DNA of 30,291 bases from a virus: positions 1 to 30,291 of IMG/VR virus record IMGVR_UViG_3300047478_000291, one strand, 5' to 3'. Below the pieces are notes generated by a model. That model had not been told where the DNA came from, did not search any database, and saw only the letters and a program-made list of their open reading frames with translations. The position numbers and the translations under genes were made by a program. Of this stretch, positions 9,001 through 14,131 are shown piece after piece (positions within the stretch are counted from its first letter, which is position 1; every line of letters starts with the position of its first letter).

Positions 9001-10897
9001 GCATACGCATCTTGTTTTCAAATGGTTGGGCCTCCCATGCTCCAACCCATAAATCGCCACCGGACTTTACTTCCTGGGTAATCGACGCGGCGCGTGCCAC
9101 GCCACCGCCTGGGAGAGATACCTCCCATCCCTCAAGCCCAGTAGGAGTAGCAGACTCCTTGACACCACGAAGCTTGAGACCCAAATCAACGAAACCACTA
9201 GTCGCAAGGGACAAATACATTCTATTTGTTCCAGAGTATTCAATCTTTGCCTGTCCCTTGCCAATAAGCTTTCGGAAATCAGCATCCATACTACTAGTCT
9301 CTACCCATGCCTTACGTTCCTGCTCTGATGCATTAGATGGAACGATGGGAGAGAACTCATTGGTCGTCATATTAAAGTATTTTGGCACAACCAGTGTAAT
9401 GGCGTCTACCTGGGCTTCGTATGGCTTTGCCTTTGTATACAAGGGCTTTTGAGTTGGCTTGCCATCCTTCATGACAGTAACAGAACCTATTCTTAAGCCC
9501 TGCGGACGATTTGCCTTAGACGATCTTCCAACCACGTCTTCGAGATCAAGTGCTACTCCACCTTCTTTGGTTTGCTGGCGGAGTGCCTCCGTCATTTCCT
9601 GCGGAGTCTGCCATGGCAATGGGACAACCTGAGAACCACTAAATGCATAGCCAATCTTGTTGCCAGCGGAATCGGTTTGTGGAATAGCGTTCTTGGCAAC
9701 GTATGATGTTCCGGCACCGGAAACTGTTTGGGTAACAATGGTGGACATCGCAAGAACATTCTGGCCACGGATATCCATCCACAGCCCACCACGTTGTCCG
9801 AAGCGCTCTCCATAGTATTCTGGCTTACCAGTAAAGGGATACTGTTTGTCCGTACGCTCGCTGCCAGTTCCAAGAACATCATCTGGAGTGGGAGCAGACA
9901 TTCTCTTACGCATAACCCTACCAGTAGCCTCATCAAAAGAGGCTACGACAGGATGGACCTCTTCTCGCGACTCGAATAATGACGGAAGTTGTTTGAATGT
10001 CTTAAGCCCCTTTTCTCCCATACGTGGAAGTTGTACTTCCTCTTCGCCAAAGGCTCCCCTACGAACATTGGCCTCTGGCCATGTCTGAAGAACCTTATGC
10101 ACTGGATCGTAGTATACTGGAGATTGCGTGTAGTAGCGTATACCAGAAAGGCTGCGCTCGAGTAGCTGCTGTTCCTTGTAGGCCTTTTCTGGCCCCCAAT
10201 AAATAGATATTCTGCGCGATAGTTCCTCGTAAAAGGTTGGGCGCTGTTGTCCCCAGGCCAAGCCACCAGCAGAAGAGATATGAAATTCCTGCCTAATACG
10301 TTTCATCATCTCTCCGCCACGACCAGTCTCGGCGGAACCCATAATAGCAGACAGAGCGGTAGTTGGCGTTCTGGCTCCAGAAGATTGTGCAGGTTCTTCT
10401 TCGTAGAGTTTATGTCCACCACGAATAATGTCGGCTATTTCCTGGACGGCATCGACAACTCTATATTGAGTTGCTCCTTCCTCTCGATATGCCTTGCCAC
10501 CATAAGTTCGCTCAGCGGCCTCGCCAACCTGACCCTCCTGACGAATGGCAACTACTGGAGAGCCAGTTACGGCACTCTCTAGTTTCTTTTTGCCACCCGG
10601 CTCCATAAGGGTGCGCATATCAATAACCATCTCGGGACCACCACGATGTGAAATAGCGAATCTTCCATAGGCACGCTCCTGCCCCTCTGCGCTTTCTCCG
10701 GTAATTTGGTCTGCTACACGAACGGCATAATCTTTGCCAAGAGACGTGCGAAGTCCACGAAGAAGATCCTTTAGAGAACCAGTCTTAAGTGGACCATAGT
10801 CGGCATCAGATACACTGGAGTTTGTAAGGGTGCTTCCAGCATGAGGGTCGTAGTTTGGATCGTTCTTTTGGGGGTCCCACAATGGGTCGTTTGTCAT
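1..10897 (-). CDS. Giant tape-measure protein (partial, runs off left edge)
   Basis: I read one stop-free frame of 3632 codons from an ATG at 10897 to the left edge; the C-terminus is outside the window. The start follows an AAGGAA ribosome site and lies 3 bases after the stop of the chaperone frameshift product, the classical position of the tape-measure gene. Tape-measure proteins set tail length and sit inside the tail tube. Visible parts: a long N-terminal region of unknown fold (about 1-1500); a PD-(D/E)XK-like segment (1583-1660); an acidic and polar low-complexity stretch near 2100; a Gly/Ser/Thr linker (about 2310-2327); hydrophobic Gly/Ala segments (about 2475-2615) that could be membrane-active; Gly/Gln/Asn-rich sequence; and a Gln/Glu-rich probable coiled coil from about 3436. 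The assignment rests on position, size and composition. The N-terminal 2300 residues are unlike an ordinary tape measure and may hold ejected enzymatic domains. Confidence 0.8.
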   Translation of the reverse strand, partial: MTNDPLWDPQKNDPNYDPHAGSTLTNSSVSDADYGPLKTGSLKDLLRGLRTSLGKDYAVRVADQITGESAEGQERAYGRFAISHRGGPEMVIDMRTLMEPGGKKKLESAVTGSPVVAIRQEGQVGEAAERTYGGKAYREEGATQYRVVDAVQEIADIIRGGHKLYEEEPAQSSGARTPTTALSAIMGSAETGRGGEMMKRIRQEFHISSAGGLAWGQQRPTFYEELSRRISIYWGPEKAYKEQQLLERSLSGIRYYTQSPVYYDPVHKVLQTWPEANVRRGAFGEEEVQLPRMGEKGLKTFKQLPSLFESREEVHPVVASFDEATGRVMRKRMSAPTPDDVLGTGSERTDKQYPFTGKPEYYGERFGQRGGLWMDIRGQNVLAMSTIVTQTVSGAGTSYVAKNAIPQTDSAGNKIGYAFSGSQVVPLPWQTPQEMTEALRQQTKEGGVALDLEDVVGRSSKANRPQGLRIGSVTVMKDGKPTQKPLYTKAKPYEAQVDAITLVVPKYFNMTTNEFSPIVPSNASEQERKAWVETSSMDADFRKLIGKGQAKIEYSGTNRMYLSLATSGFVDLGLKLRGVKESATPTGLEGWEVSLPGGGVARAASITQEVKSGGDLWVGAWEAQPFENKMRMLSIVDPDLERIVRKDVQSGRISAQNLSPQYIANMYASLPSPLGLIKGKRMYETPREIIGKAIKTILDEQDPTQRLANYRRFGIYSITNPSERMQTEILTKEAVDQFKATYHDKEGNLVDPSTDNIRFEEMPGGLFRVSTPIPTGSYILPKVIGVSAEWPMGGGKIPTQAVAKFNAAFPDTAAGPGLASILGLSGSKGVLGAGDPSNNVKAWVDLIKSDKYRNQALTGTTYKTPNTLMIDQKVAREIMAELDMTQSDLSGKGIGVEQVKKLSDILQKKGGSLTDMLYFKGTGAYMPTTNVPQYLDEYNKATGEATTGMSARYLSAVLDLLNAEVSGRAQGGSAYRRFVNYQSGLIDRSNKANKVLSTIRTGAAISRNYNILDELAPNEAVMSDAQLEALAWQQPGVEVEEDAKKFIDNVKKRGYLPAFFHRIPSVGGVHAVKILTSDQYRKQYGDRYDPNADLTSAQGTIWVNRWMHESGIGDRDIDKALIWSGLITQKEAGVLKVKDLITATSQWQKAMRKTGAEYIKEFKEGLGDNEDLVRQYSHIGQYYADFHEAYTEGFKPGKSADFGWVRAGVLNDVAQMWSEIRARRASSYNTIRQMEEAVAVMGITSDVLTRALGAYGIQNVQSSLEANEAASRGDPLEKFFQSLKVTLDGGNRYSIGLPAESGKMHWTTITNPEESMGGDVTPRREQILNLFLSTYTRSKSFNDQMLGVYFGGVNDPELAQDIIDTVDGSKGIDRYVRIAGRKGLLERIAKAQSPLGAIVDFSLRQTAKASKDVPLDIKENLLRDVSFDGGTFRDRINNTLGILKAIRTGRGIREYDINDIMNASTDPTVTNGPEGQRLAGFAQDMGINDAIEIQTEKEWGGLGREMMQARARQGMRSMRASDFARIAAGVESLNVKTARGHKLLYQKMLGATAEWVGQMYELGDKYRTTDIWDYDEEDRATLEEGTAAEQIIAQRQKEGQFGMHVGKGRAITANIAGTEIRFIPDFLKLEKGRLTITEAKHGGKETLASGEWQAAINKYGIIEAYKENPNKLRATLEDYKKQYDEARGTPEGKGTPVLAHDWVEGVMNAIGKGNVDAHMLQIGKTFSATHLFNVLIGKGSVDKMVKDVVEEIKSQMPENIMDLKKLSEGEILRTTDAYKRGTLKTISEFRLPKGIVESVTRLFSFAKFSTPGQPVPKWVQDILDENRKNVDMLSGSSPVVEDKDRIVNTRGEVITDLKVNALAPGKGSQQANNEVEPLTDEESAFITNALKADAGIQSNNIESITRDLRNPIKPITSSEEYEKAKIKQGTALRYESRWWGEAAASKFEPGQQGRESIEQKAKRAQKGAANIGERISEWEARTSTPSRISAPTPQELETSLSTHEGKIAYLQSQVEGGTDPDVAIEGLRRNFGHNPSIVGKGGKIGLSQAEHDELATHLPKTEGEKSQQISLSTRGITGSDVASETETNNNLFEEDLKKNAITLANKSGEEGESEEGNAPTLPGTGSSKKNGPPNKSKGDGGYGWRVPGHFEAKRKLVSEWYSAQTQYEKVAPGISQSLSELINSEEVQRALSDDEKTNIEGIRASKTSESREAAAVAGLISGKTAGAELVRQRLKENPELLARIKETVNAVGVKELAGQQSRVAQARENLLAAPDKVGSAQLKAIYSDSKQDAAHAAHGLTALQSLWEQLGGGKGGSGTGGGGTGGGKEAVPMTEEQIKNMTGTADRLAESFKKVGERMDDTSAIAMKATEVWKDVGRAAELNQSLGNTIMDLENTLAKTGGSAQLPAGYGTKQLGEVAISEGRSMLTGTPEEQATGRGLITGAQRLLKQGGAAEKSVEDYYKSEQADIGHVARRALGGFGVMYLRSMFGLATGGFAPGMQESQALRSQFSEGAARESGVGERYMTPQQRSAIMSGLYGTPTSPLDVFGMVTSKGIGREVGGAAQMGIGAFAATQWLGDITGKESKAGKWLTGGGGLGLTIGALAVGGIADVLNQAADPRSLAFKMAQQQSGRTFSLTAPLAEAVDKQFRPEEYKAEYNMAAAMAFYSGAKKDNSRFLDWGSYVKETPKSRQVMGALMGGDLTVEQATRLGMGPVGTNAPLADVVSKGAPAYASQMVALHPETQPVAIDVATFMLQNSMKGQDYEKLAQQWQYGFARPETLASMGQVFGYNQFAMNQGGVMGQQMMNLANMPMTSQQSNVVLQGLQFGQGLGNFGATLGLSATDQAGWVSQAQEWAKYAGNISGDIYSQSVQGYMSTLGTKGQMPVLSPPTREVANPEYTAWAAEQMKRDRGENYASGKPTVDEILDKWAKERGDRELTPAMESLNRWQAQGMVNRGATYEELRITPKAGTYEPILATPAPSKFITETMTPQEAVPWGFANQVNTILNQTYQMQGAGGIAAPRPDYRTTVNAGQTTAEMVKMAQAQQDVYSMGPGQTIARLRQYWSQEGVSAREQRDWLNEIRPTVGKQIFSRGRGGVLVERPEYDLSRVTGGAGAAMLQYQDLRGQIEQQTATYGGTVPSALPSYGGNVGIAQQYVTQSAAAQASWIQSQPAVMRNPSMAAGVNRYADLMTNATPGQFNLMQGLAQLSPYALTTAAARGYPDFIQNAFASQNLVTNSGAPISMNQAAMGSTVGTNFVGPNGIGAVNGTAYGQTSFATWNQGSAQVAQSIFGGSWNQDYSQFMPAAGSGISAGAVQAGFGQGYQLPGGLNVGGMMGMNLYGAQLSYQASMASAGNSLAQLNLASAFTTGVGLQQYAGTVNPQTGSPFGFNTGPTSWNVPGAGSFTSTGGGFWGMQDAQMQLGFAQQERQFEFQRQGMNIQSSQFYTNMAQQQQQVQAQRGWTQQDWQYNAQQRGQAWQWQQQDFQEDVRFMTGRQRRLAERQMGRATTVHDQEDAQIEKQKERQQELWNMEDERFQTQKNQFEENRAFQLEQLESAEAFFEASKKMQEESQAMQRAFWVEQQKLQREAIAAQAGFAKQQFELQQTMAAVQIAILLAQGAFDDMNKDVKDNIV
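5918..6151 (-). other. PD-(D/E)XK nuclease-like segment inside the giant tail protein
   Basis: Residues 1583-1660 of the giant protein show the motif order of the PD-(D/E)XK (RecB/Cas4-like) nuclease fold. There is a helix with a G-x3-E pattern (G1585, E1589), then beta-strand-like sequence ending in Pro1624-Asp1625-Phe, then 12 residues later Glu1638-Ala-Lys1640 on a hydrophobic strand. A Gln1653 to Tyr1659 helix follows, loosely like the QxxxY motif. Spacing and residues fit an active site that binds a divalent metal and cuts DNA or RNA. This is motif reading only; no profile search was possible. Confidence 0.5.
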
Positions 10898-10900
10898 TGG

Positions 10901-11185
10901 CTATTCCTTGGTAGGCTGTTGTGCTGCAGCGTCTAGTGCGTCCCACATCTTGGTACGCATAGCGCAAATAGCATATTGCTCCATCCAAATATGCGGCTGA
11001 TCGACAATGCCACCTTCTACAAGGGGAATGCCTAACTCTTTAGTTTGTTCGTAGAGGATGAGGGCTTCCGGTTTCTCCGGCAAGTTCTTGGCAGATCTCG
11101 CGTGGAGGCGCACTTCGTTTAGTGCGCCTCGATATTCATCAATGCCACTAACGAGTTCATCTAGGAGGCCCTCTAAGACGCTTCC
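10901..11185 (-). CDS. Tail assembly chaperone, T part, reached by -1 frameshift
   Basis: This frame is open from just after the slip site to a TAG at 10901 and encodes 94 residues, mostly helical and charged (it contains EKPEALILYEQTKELG). It has no convincing start of its own: the first internal start-like codon is a GTG at 11113 with poor ribosome-site spacing. The frame is -1 relative to the upstream chaperone ORF and overlaps its end, as in the G/G-T arrangement of lambda-like tails. The fusion would be about 237 residues. In the family, G-T binds the tape-measure protein and brings tube subunits to it. The stop lies 3 bases before the tape-measure start. Confidence 0.7.
   Translation of the reverse strand, partial: GSVLEGLLDELVSGIDEYRGALNEVRLHARSAKNLPEKPEALILYEQTKELGIPLVEGGIVDQPHIWMEQYAICAMRTKMWDALDAAAQQPTKE
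11105..11130 (-). repeat. Perfect 10-bp inverted repeat within the T frame
   Basis: GAGGCGCACT and AGTGCGCCTC flank a 6-base loop. The stem is GC-rich and perfect, and lies in the coding part of the T extension about 52 bases downstream of the slip site. It could help frameshifting or modulate flow into the tape-measure gene. The distance is longer than the 5-9 bases usual for a simple stimulatory hairpin. Confidence 0.6.
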
Positions 11186-11613
11186 CCCAATGATTGGTTC
11201 CAGGTTGGATTCACTTCTATAACCTTATCGTGGATCTCCTGGCAAACCTCCGCTGGTAACGATTCCCATGCTGCAAGAAAAGCAGAAACATCTTCGATAT
11301 AGGAACGTCCCTTTGCATCCTTGGCAAACTTAAAGAGGGGCTTGTCGTCTTCGCCTAATATGTTACAGTCCGTCATAGTAAGTCGTACTTCGAGAGCCTG
11401 TAACTCAGGAGGAGAGAATCTCTGAACCACTTCTACTGTATCTGAATTTCTTTGGAAACGAGTAAGCAGATTGGCATAAATATCGGAGCGTTTCTTGTGT
11501 TCGCCCTGGCTGGCCTGCTTAACAGTTACAATGGTGCCCTTGCTTTCGTATTGGGCATCGGTCTTGTCTAGCGTAAATGATTTTTCTATTGGTGGATTTA
11601 ACTTGAAAGACAT
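11173..11613 (-). CDS. Tail assembly chaperone G-like protein
   Basis: A 146-residue soluble protein starting at ATG 11613, with an AAAGGAG ribosome site 6 bases upstream. It is charged, with an N-terminal beta-like part and a helical C-terminal half ending in an IHDKVIEVNPTWNQ-like segment, typical in style of tail chaperones that precede the tape-measure gene. I recognise it mainly from position, size and the overlapping -1 frame at its 3' end. It is expected to be absent from the finished virion and to keep the tape-measure protein soluble during tail assembly, with a minority of ribosomes making the longer G-T form. The stop is at 11173-11175. Confidence 0.7.
   Translation of the reverse strand: MSFKLNPPIEKSFTLDKTDAQYESKGTIVTVKQASQGEHKKRSDIYANLLTRFQRNSDTVEVVQRFSPPELQALEVRLTMTDCNILGEDDKPLFKFAKDAKGRSYIEDVSAFLAAWESLPAEVCQEIHDKVIEVNPTWNQSLGEAS
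11182..11190 (-). promoter_or_regulatory. Putative -1 ribosomal frameshift site
   Basis: The mRNA reads TTG GGG GAA in the G frame. The run of five G (11188-11184) lets a P-site GGG re-pair perfectly with GGG one base back, and the next codon becomes GGA. The -1 frame upstream is closed by a TAA about 45 bases before the G-frame stop, so the shift must occur in this short overlap. It is not a perfect X-XXY-YYZ heptamer, because the A-site pairing is only partial. Confidence 0.55.
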
Positions 11614-11642
11614 TATTTCTCCTTTGAGTATTTCTTTTATAG

Positions 11643-11969
11643 CTATCGCATGAGGTCTAGTACAACCCGCACTACTCTAATTTGACCTTGAAAAAAAGCC
11701 TGCCTCGTTGGATTTGCCTGAACATCTAAATCGCGTAGCCTTTTCTCGTATTTAAGGATGGTGGCTTGGAGCAAGTGCCTGAGTTCCACTAACGATGTTG
11801 CTGCCGTTGAAAGTAACTCCCTAAGCTCATCGGCCTTTGTCGGGTTCGTCTGCATCGCTACGCTATTTAACTTTACATGCGTTTTAAAGATTACGGATTT
11901 GATATTGTCCAGAGCCGCAAGTTCGTAGTCGAGCGCAGCTTGCTGTTCTTCAGTTAATTCATAGTCCAT
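11643..11969 (-). CDS. Small helical tail-region protein, unknown function
   Basis: 108 residues starting at ATG 11969, with a GAGGTG ribosome site. It is Leu/Glu/Ala/Lys-rich and almost entirely helical in appearance, with a likely coiled coil around residues 60-90 (it contains ILKYEKRLRDLDVQ). It has no signal peptide or membrane segment. It is the first gene after an extended -10 promoter-like site and lies just before the chaperone gene, so it may share tail-assembly timing. I do not recognise the family; a chaperone or small virion component is possible. Confidence 0.65.
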   Translation of the reverse strand: MDYELTEEQQAALDYELAALDNIKSVIFKTHVKLNSVAMQTNPTKADELRELLSTAATSLVELRHLLQATILKYEKRLRDLDVQANPTRQAFFQGQIRVVRVVLDLMR

Positions 11970-11986
11970 GTTTACACCTCATTAAT

Positions 11987-11995
11987 ATTATACCA
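11987..11995 (-). promoter_or_regulatory. Extended -10 promoter-like site before the tail-assembly genes
   Basis: The minus strand reads TGG-TATAAT, a consensus -10 with a TGn extension, placed 18 bases before the ATG at 11969. The surrounding 13 bases, TTGTGGTATAATA (11986-11998), recur exactly at 29967-29979 before the sugar cassette. No good -35 is visible at 17 bases. It overlaps the end of the preceding gene, so transcription could restart for the chaperone and tape-measure genes. Confidence 0.5.
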
Positions 11996-11998
11996 CAA

Positions 11999-12433
11999 CT
12001 ATATCCCGATACCCAGAGTAGATGCCCCAGTGACAACAATAGTAGTACTAGGGAGATCGCTCGGCAAGTCTGGCGCAACAACACCAAGGAGAGGTCCGGA
12101 TGCAGTAATTATACCAGACACGAGAGATATAACCATGGGCCCAGGAACAACGCCGAGGACGGGGCCACTAGCCAAAATCATTCCGGGAGCAAGGGGGATA
12201 ATTGCTGGACCAGGAACAACATCAAGACTAGGACTACTAGTGGAAATTTCACCAGACTGCAATGGTACGGTAATAGGCGGCATATACCACTCAGCCATAA
12301 CGGCGACATTAGATACCCATTCCTGAGCGACTGGGGAATATTCAACCATAACAGCCGTGTTCGTAACGATATCAACTGCAACGTTGGAATATTCTACCAT
12401 TACGAAGGCGTTAGTGACGCGTATGTCACCCAT
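11999..12433 (-). CDS. Repeat-built hydrophobic virion-region protein, unknown
   Basis: 144 residues made almost wholly of repeats. Residues 6-55 are three copies of about 17 residues with the pattern V-T/S-N-x-x-V-M-x-E-Y/W. Residues 56-124 are three copies of 23 residues, roughly I/V-P/S-L-x-x-G-x-I-x-x-S-x-P-x-L-x-V-V-P-G-P, and a short Ser/Thr/Gly tail follows. There is no signal peptide or charged core; the composition (V, I, P, G, S) suggests short beta-strands and turns, as in fibres or surface-exposed structural proteins. It starts at ATG 12433, with only a weak GGGG-type ribosome site, 4 bases after the LamG-like gene. The function is unknown, but the position among tail genes suggests a virion part. 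Confidence 0.65.
   Translation of the reverse strand: MGDIRVTNAFVMVEYSNVAVDIVTNTAVMVEYSPVAQEWVSNVAVMAEWYMPPITVPLQSGEISTSSPSLDVVPGPAIIPLAPGMILASGPVLGVVPGPMVISLVSGIITASGPLLGVVAPDLPSDLPSTTIVVTGASTLGIGI
12062..12418 (-). repeat. Coding repeats: three 17-residue and three 23-residue units
   Basis: Within the gene at 11999-12433, codons 6-55 (12418-12269) hold three 51-base units and codons 56-124 (12268-12062) hold three 69-base units. The match is clear in protein and weaker in DNA, so the duplications are old or kept by selection on the protein. The last 23-residue unit departs from the pattern at its C-terminal end. Confidence 0.65.
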
Positions 12434-12437
12434 AATA

Positions 12438-13430
12438 TTACCCCTTCTCGATTACGAGTTCCAGAGCATCTAGATCAGCATCCTCCCATGCAGCGGAATC
12501 GTCTGGGTTAACAGTCATGTCAGGGCCGACTATTCTAGAGTAGTTTGTTGACAGATTGAGCGCGGACGACATTTCGTCAGAGCCACCACTCGGTAGTACG
12601 CCGAGCTTTAAAGTGTCGGCATCCGTTGTTGTCTTCTTTGCGCGCGCCTCCACGTAGATCCTGGATATAACTTTGCCAGTTCCATCAAAGGCAGAAAGTG
12701 AATACTGATCTTGCTCGCTAGACGTAGATGTCGATACATACGTGGTATCACCATCACTTGGAACCTCATCAACCAAAAGATAGTTGTCGGTACTATTTCC
12801 GTCGCTACCATCCCAATCGCTGGTGGCTCCATTTCCGTCTGGGGCTAGCTTGACAATATGACCATCTCCACACCAACTATCATCAACTCCTCCAGTCGTA
12901 TCATTTAGCGCCAAGTCATCTATATACCAAGTAGCGCCATTTTCGTTGTAATATATATTATCGACTGTAGTAGATGCGCCGTTCTTGACATCTCCTGTAT
13001 AGTCTATTTCTGTGACCCCATTAATTTTAATTGTTACTCTTCCATTCGGAGAATCCGCGACTTTCACATATACTTCAAACAAATTCCATGTATTAGTGAG
13101 TATAGAGTGCGTCGAAGAGGCTACGCCTGCAGACCCGCCAGCTTGTAGATATACTTTATTGTTCGAGCTATTTGTTGTAATGCCAGCATGTATAGTAGTG
13201 CTATTTCGAAAATATAAAACAATATCGTTAAACGCCGACTCGTAAATGGCGTATCGATAGTAGAATTCGCTAATTGCTGTGATATTTTTTTGGAGTACGG
13301 TATTTCCAGTATTGCCACCATAAGAATAAGAACCAGTTCTTTTTTGTGCTGTATGCACCTGTGCGGCAGTTACGACATCCCAGAATAACGTATCCCCCAT
13401 CTCAGCGCCTTCGGTAAATACTCTTGCCAT
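12438..13430 (-). CDS. LamG/concanavalin-A-like virion protein
   Basis: 330 residues starting at ATG 13430, with a GTAGGAGG ribosome site. The first 190 residues look like a jelly-roll lectin/glucanase (LamG) domain: an opening MARVFTEGAEMGD segment common in phage proteins of this type, alternating beta-strands, a WNLFEVYVKV strand, an NGxxEIDYTGD hairpin, and a closing WYIDDLALND strand. The second half is another beta-rich region with many Ser, Thr, Asp and Gly. Such proteins typically decorate capsids or tails and bind carbohydrate on the cell surface. There is no catalytic motif that I can assign. It lies between other virion genes and could be an adsorption aid. Confidence 0.65.
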   Translation of the reverse strand: MARVFTEGAEMGDTLFWDVVTAAQVHTAQKRTGSYSYGGNTGNTVLQKNITAISEFYYRYAIYESAFNDIVLYFRNSTTIHAGITTNSSNNKVYLQAGGSAGVASSTHSILTNTWNLFEVYVKVADSPNGRVTIKINGVTEIDYTGDVKNGASTTVDNIYYNENGATWYIDDLALNDTTGGVDDSWCGDGHIVKLAPDGNGATSDWDGSDGNSTDNYLLVDEVPSDGDTTYVSTSTSSEQDQYSLSAFDGTGKVISRIYVEARAKKTTTDADTLKLGVLPSGGSDEMSSALNLSTNYSRIVGPDMTVNPDDSAAWEDADLDALELVIEKG

Positions 13431-13439
13431 AATAGCCTC

Positions 13440-13859
13440 CTACGCGAGCAACAGAACGCCATCGGCGTCAAAGTCTAGGGTATAATCAGCGCCATTGCTA
13501 TTGGTGGAGAGTGCCCATAACATGAGAATCCATTTTGTTCCTGTGGTATTATCGTATAAACGAGCCTCTGCAATGGTAGCTGCGCCAAGATACGTCCAAA
13601 CTGGACTTGTGGCATCGAGAGACGCCCTATCATTTGCGTCATCCTGAGCGACTACTTTTCCAGCAAGAACCTTTCCCCCGGCAGCATAACCGGATGGGCC
13701 TATTTCATTTGTGACAGAATATGCCGGGGCGGAACCATCGGCACTATTAAGCGCAACAGAATACAGAGCTATCTTTAGCTCGTCATTAACTAGGTCAATT
13801 GTCTTTAACATCAATTGTTCCTTGAAGTTATTTAAGACAATGCAATCACCTTCAGCCAT
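13440..13859 (-). CDS. Phage virion/tail-associated protein, beta-rich
   Basis: 139 residues starting at ATG 13859 after an AAGGAGG ribosome site. The N-terminal part (FKEQLMLKTIDLVNDELKIALY) resembles a widespread phage structural family in which a short helix is followed by a strand of the form D-x-L-K-V/I-A-L-Y. The rest is beta-rich with Gly/Ala loops, a WTYLGAATIAEARLYDN segment and a hydrophobic C-terminal strand. No enzymatic motif is seen. The gene follows the small coiled-coil gene and precedes the LamG-like gene, so a role on the virion surface or tail is likely. The exact role is unknown. Confidence 0.6.
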   Translation of the reverse strand: MAEGDCIVLNNFKEQLMLKTIDLVNDELKIALYSVALNSADGSAPAYSVTNEIGPSGYAAGGKVLAGKVVAQDDANDRASLDATSPVWTYLGAATIAEARLYDNTTGTKWILMLWALSTNSNGADYTLDFDADGVLLLA

Positions 13860-13898
13860 AATGGCCTCCTTAAATTAAACGATATTGAGTTCGATCAC

Positions 13899-14120
13899 CT
13901 ATCGACCAATTTTGTGTGCTTGTGCCCCAATAATTCCAGGCATAAGCCTTACTATGATCGGAGGTGGTTTCTGGGAGGCAATTTGAGCCTCGATATCAGC
14001 AAGCTGTTTCTGATAATATTCTAGGGCGCTTGGCCTGCGCTCATCGTCAGTTTGCTCGCTGATAATAGCGATGGAGTGCTTGAGAATAGCCTGTCTCATG
14101 GATAATTCATCTAGTGTCAT
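13899..14120 (-). CDS. Small helical protein, unknown function
   Basis: 73 residues starting at ATG 14120 after an AAGGAGA ribosome site. The first 50 residues are helical and probably a coiled coil (they contain YYQKQLADIEAQIASQ); the C-terminal 20 are hydrophobic with a Pro-Pro-Pro turn (PPPIIVRLMPG). In style it resembles the 108-residue helical protein at 11643-11969, though I see no clear sequence match. Its place in the run of virion genes suggests a small structural or assembly factor. I do not recognise the family. Confidence 0.6.
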   Translation of the reverse strand: MTLDELSMRQAILKHSIAIISEQTDDERRPSALEYYQKQLADIEAQIASQKPPPIIVRLMPGIIGAQAHKIGR

Positions 14121-14131
14121 GGTGCATCTCC

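Noticed and set aside
8590-9060. Minus-strand frame of 156 codons within the giant gene.
   Set aside because: It overlaps the giant frame fully in another phase, is rich in Arg/Cys/Leu, and shows no domain.
12108-12116. TGG-TATAAT inside the repeat-built gene.
   Set aside because: It lies in coding sequence, far from a gene start, so chance is the simpler reading.
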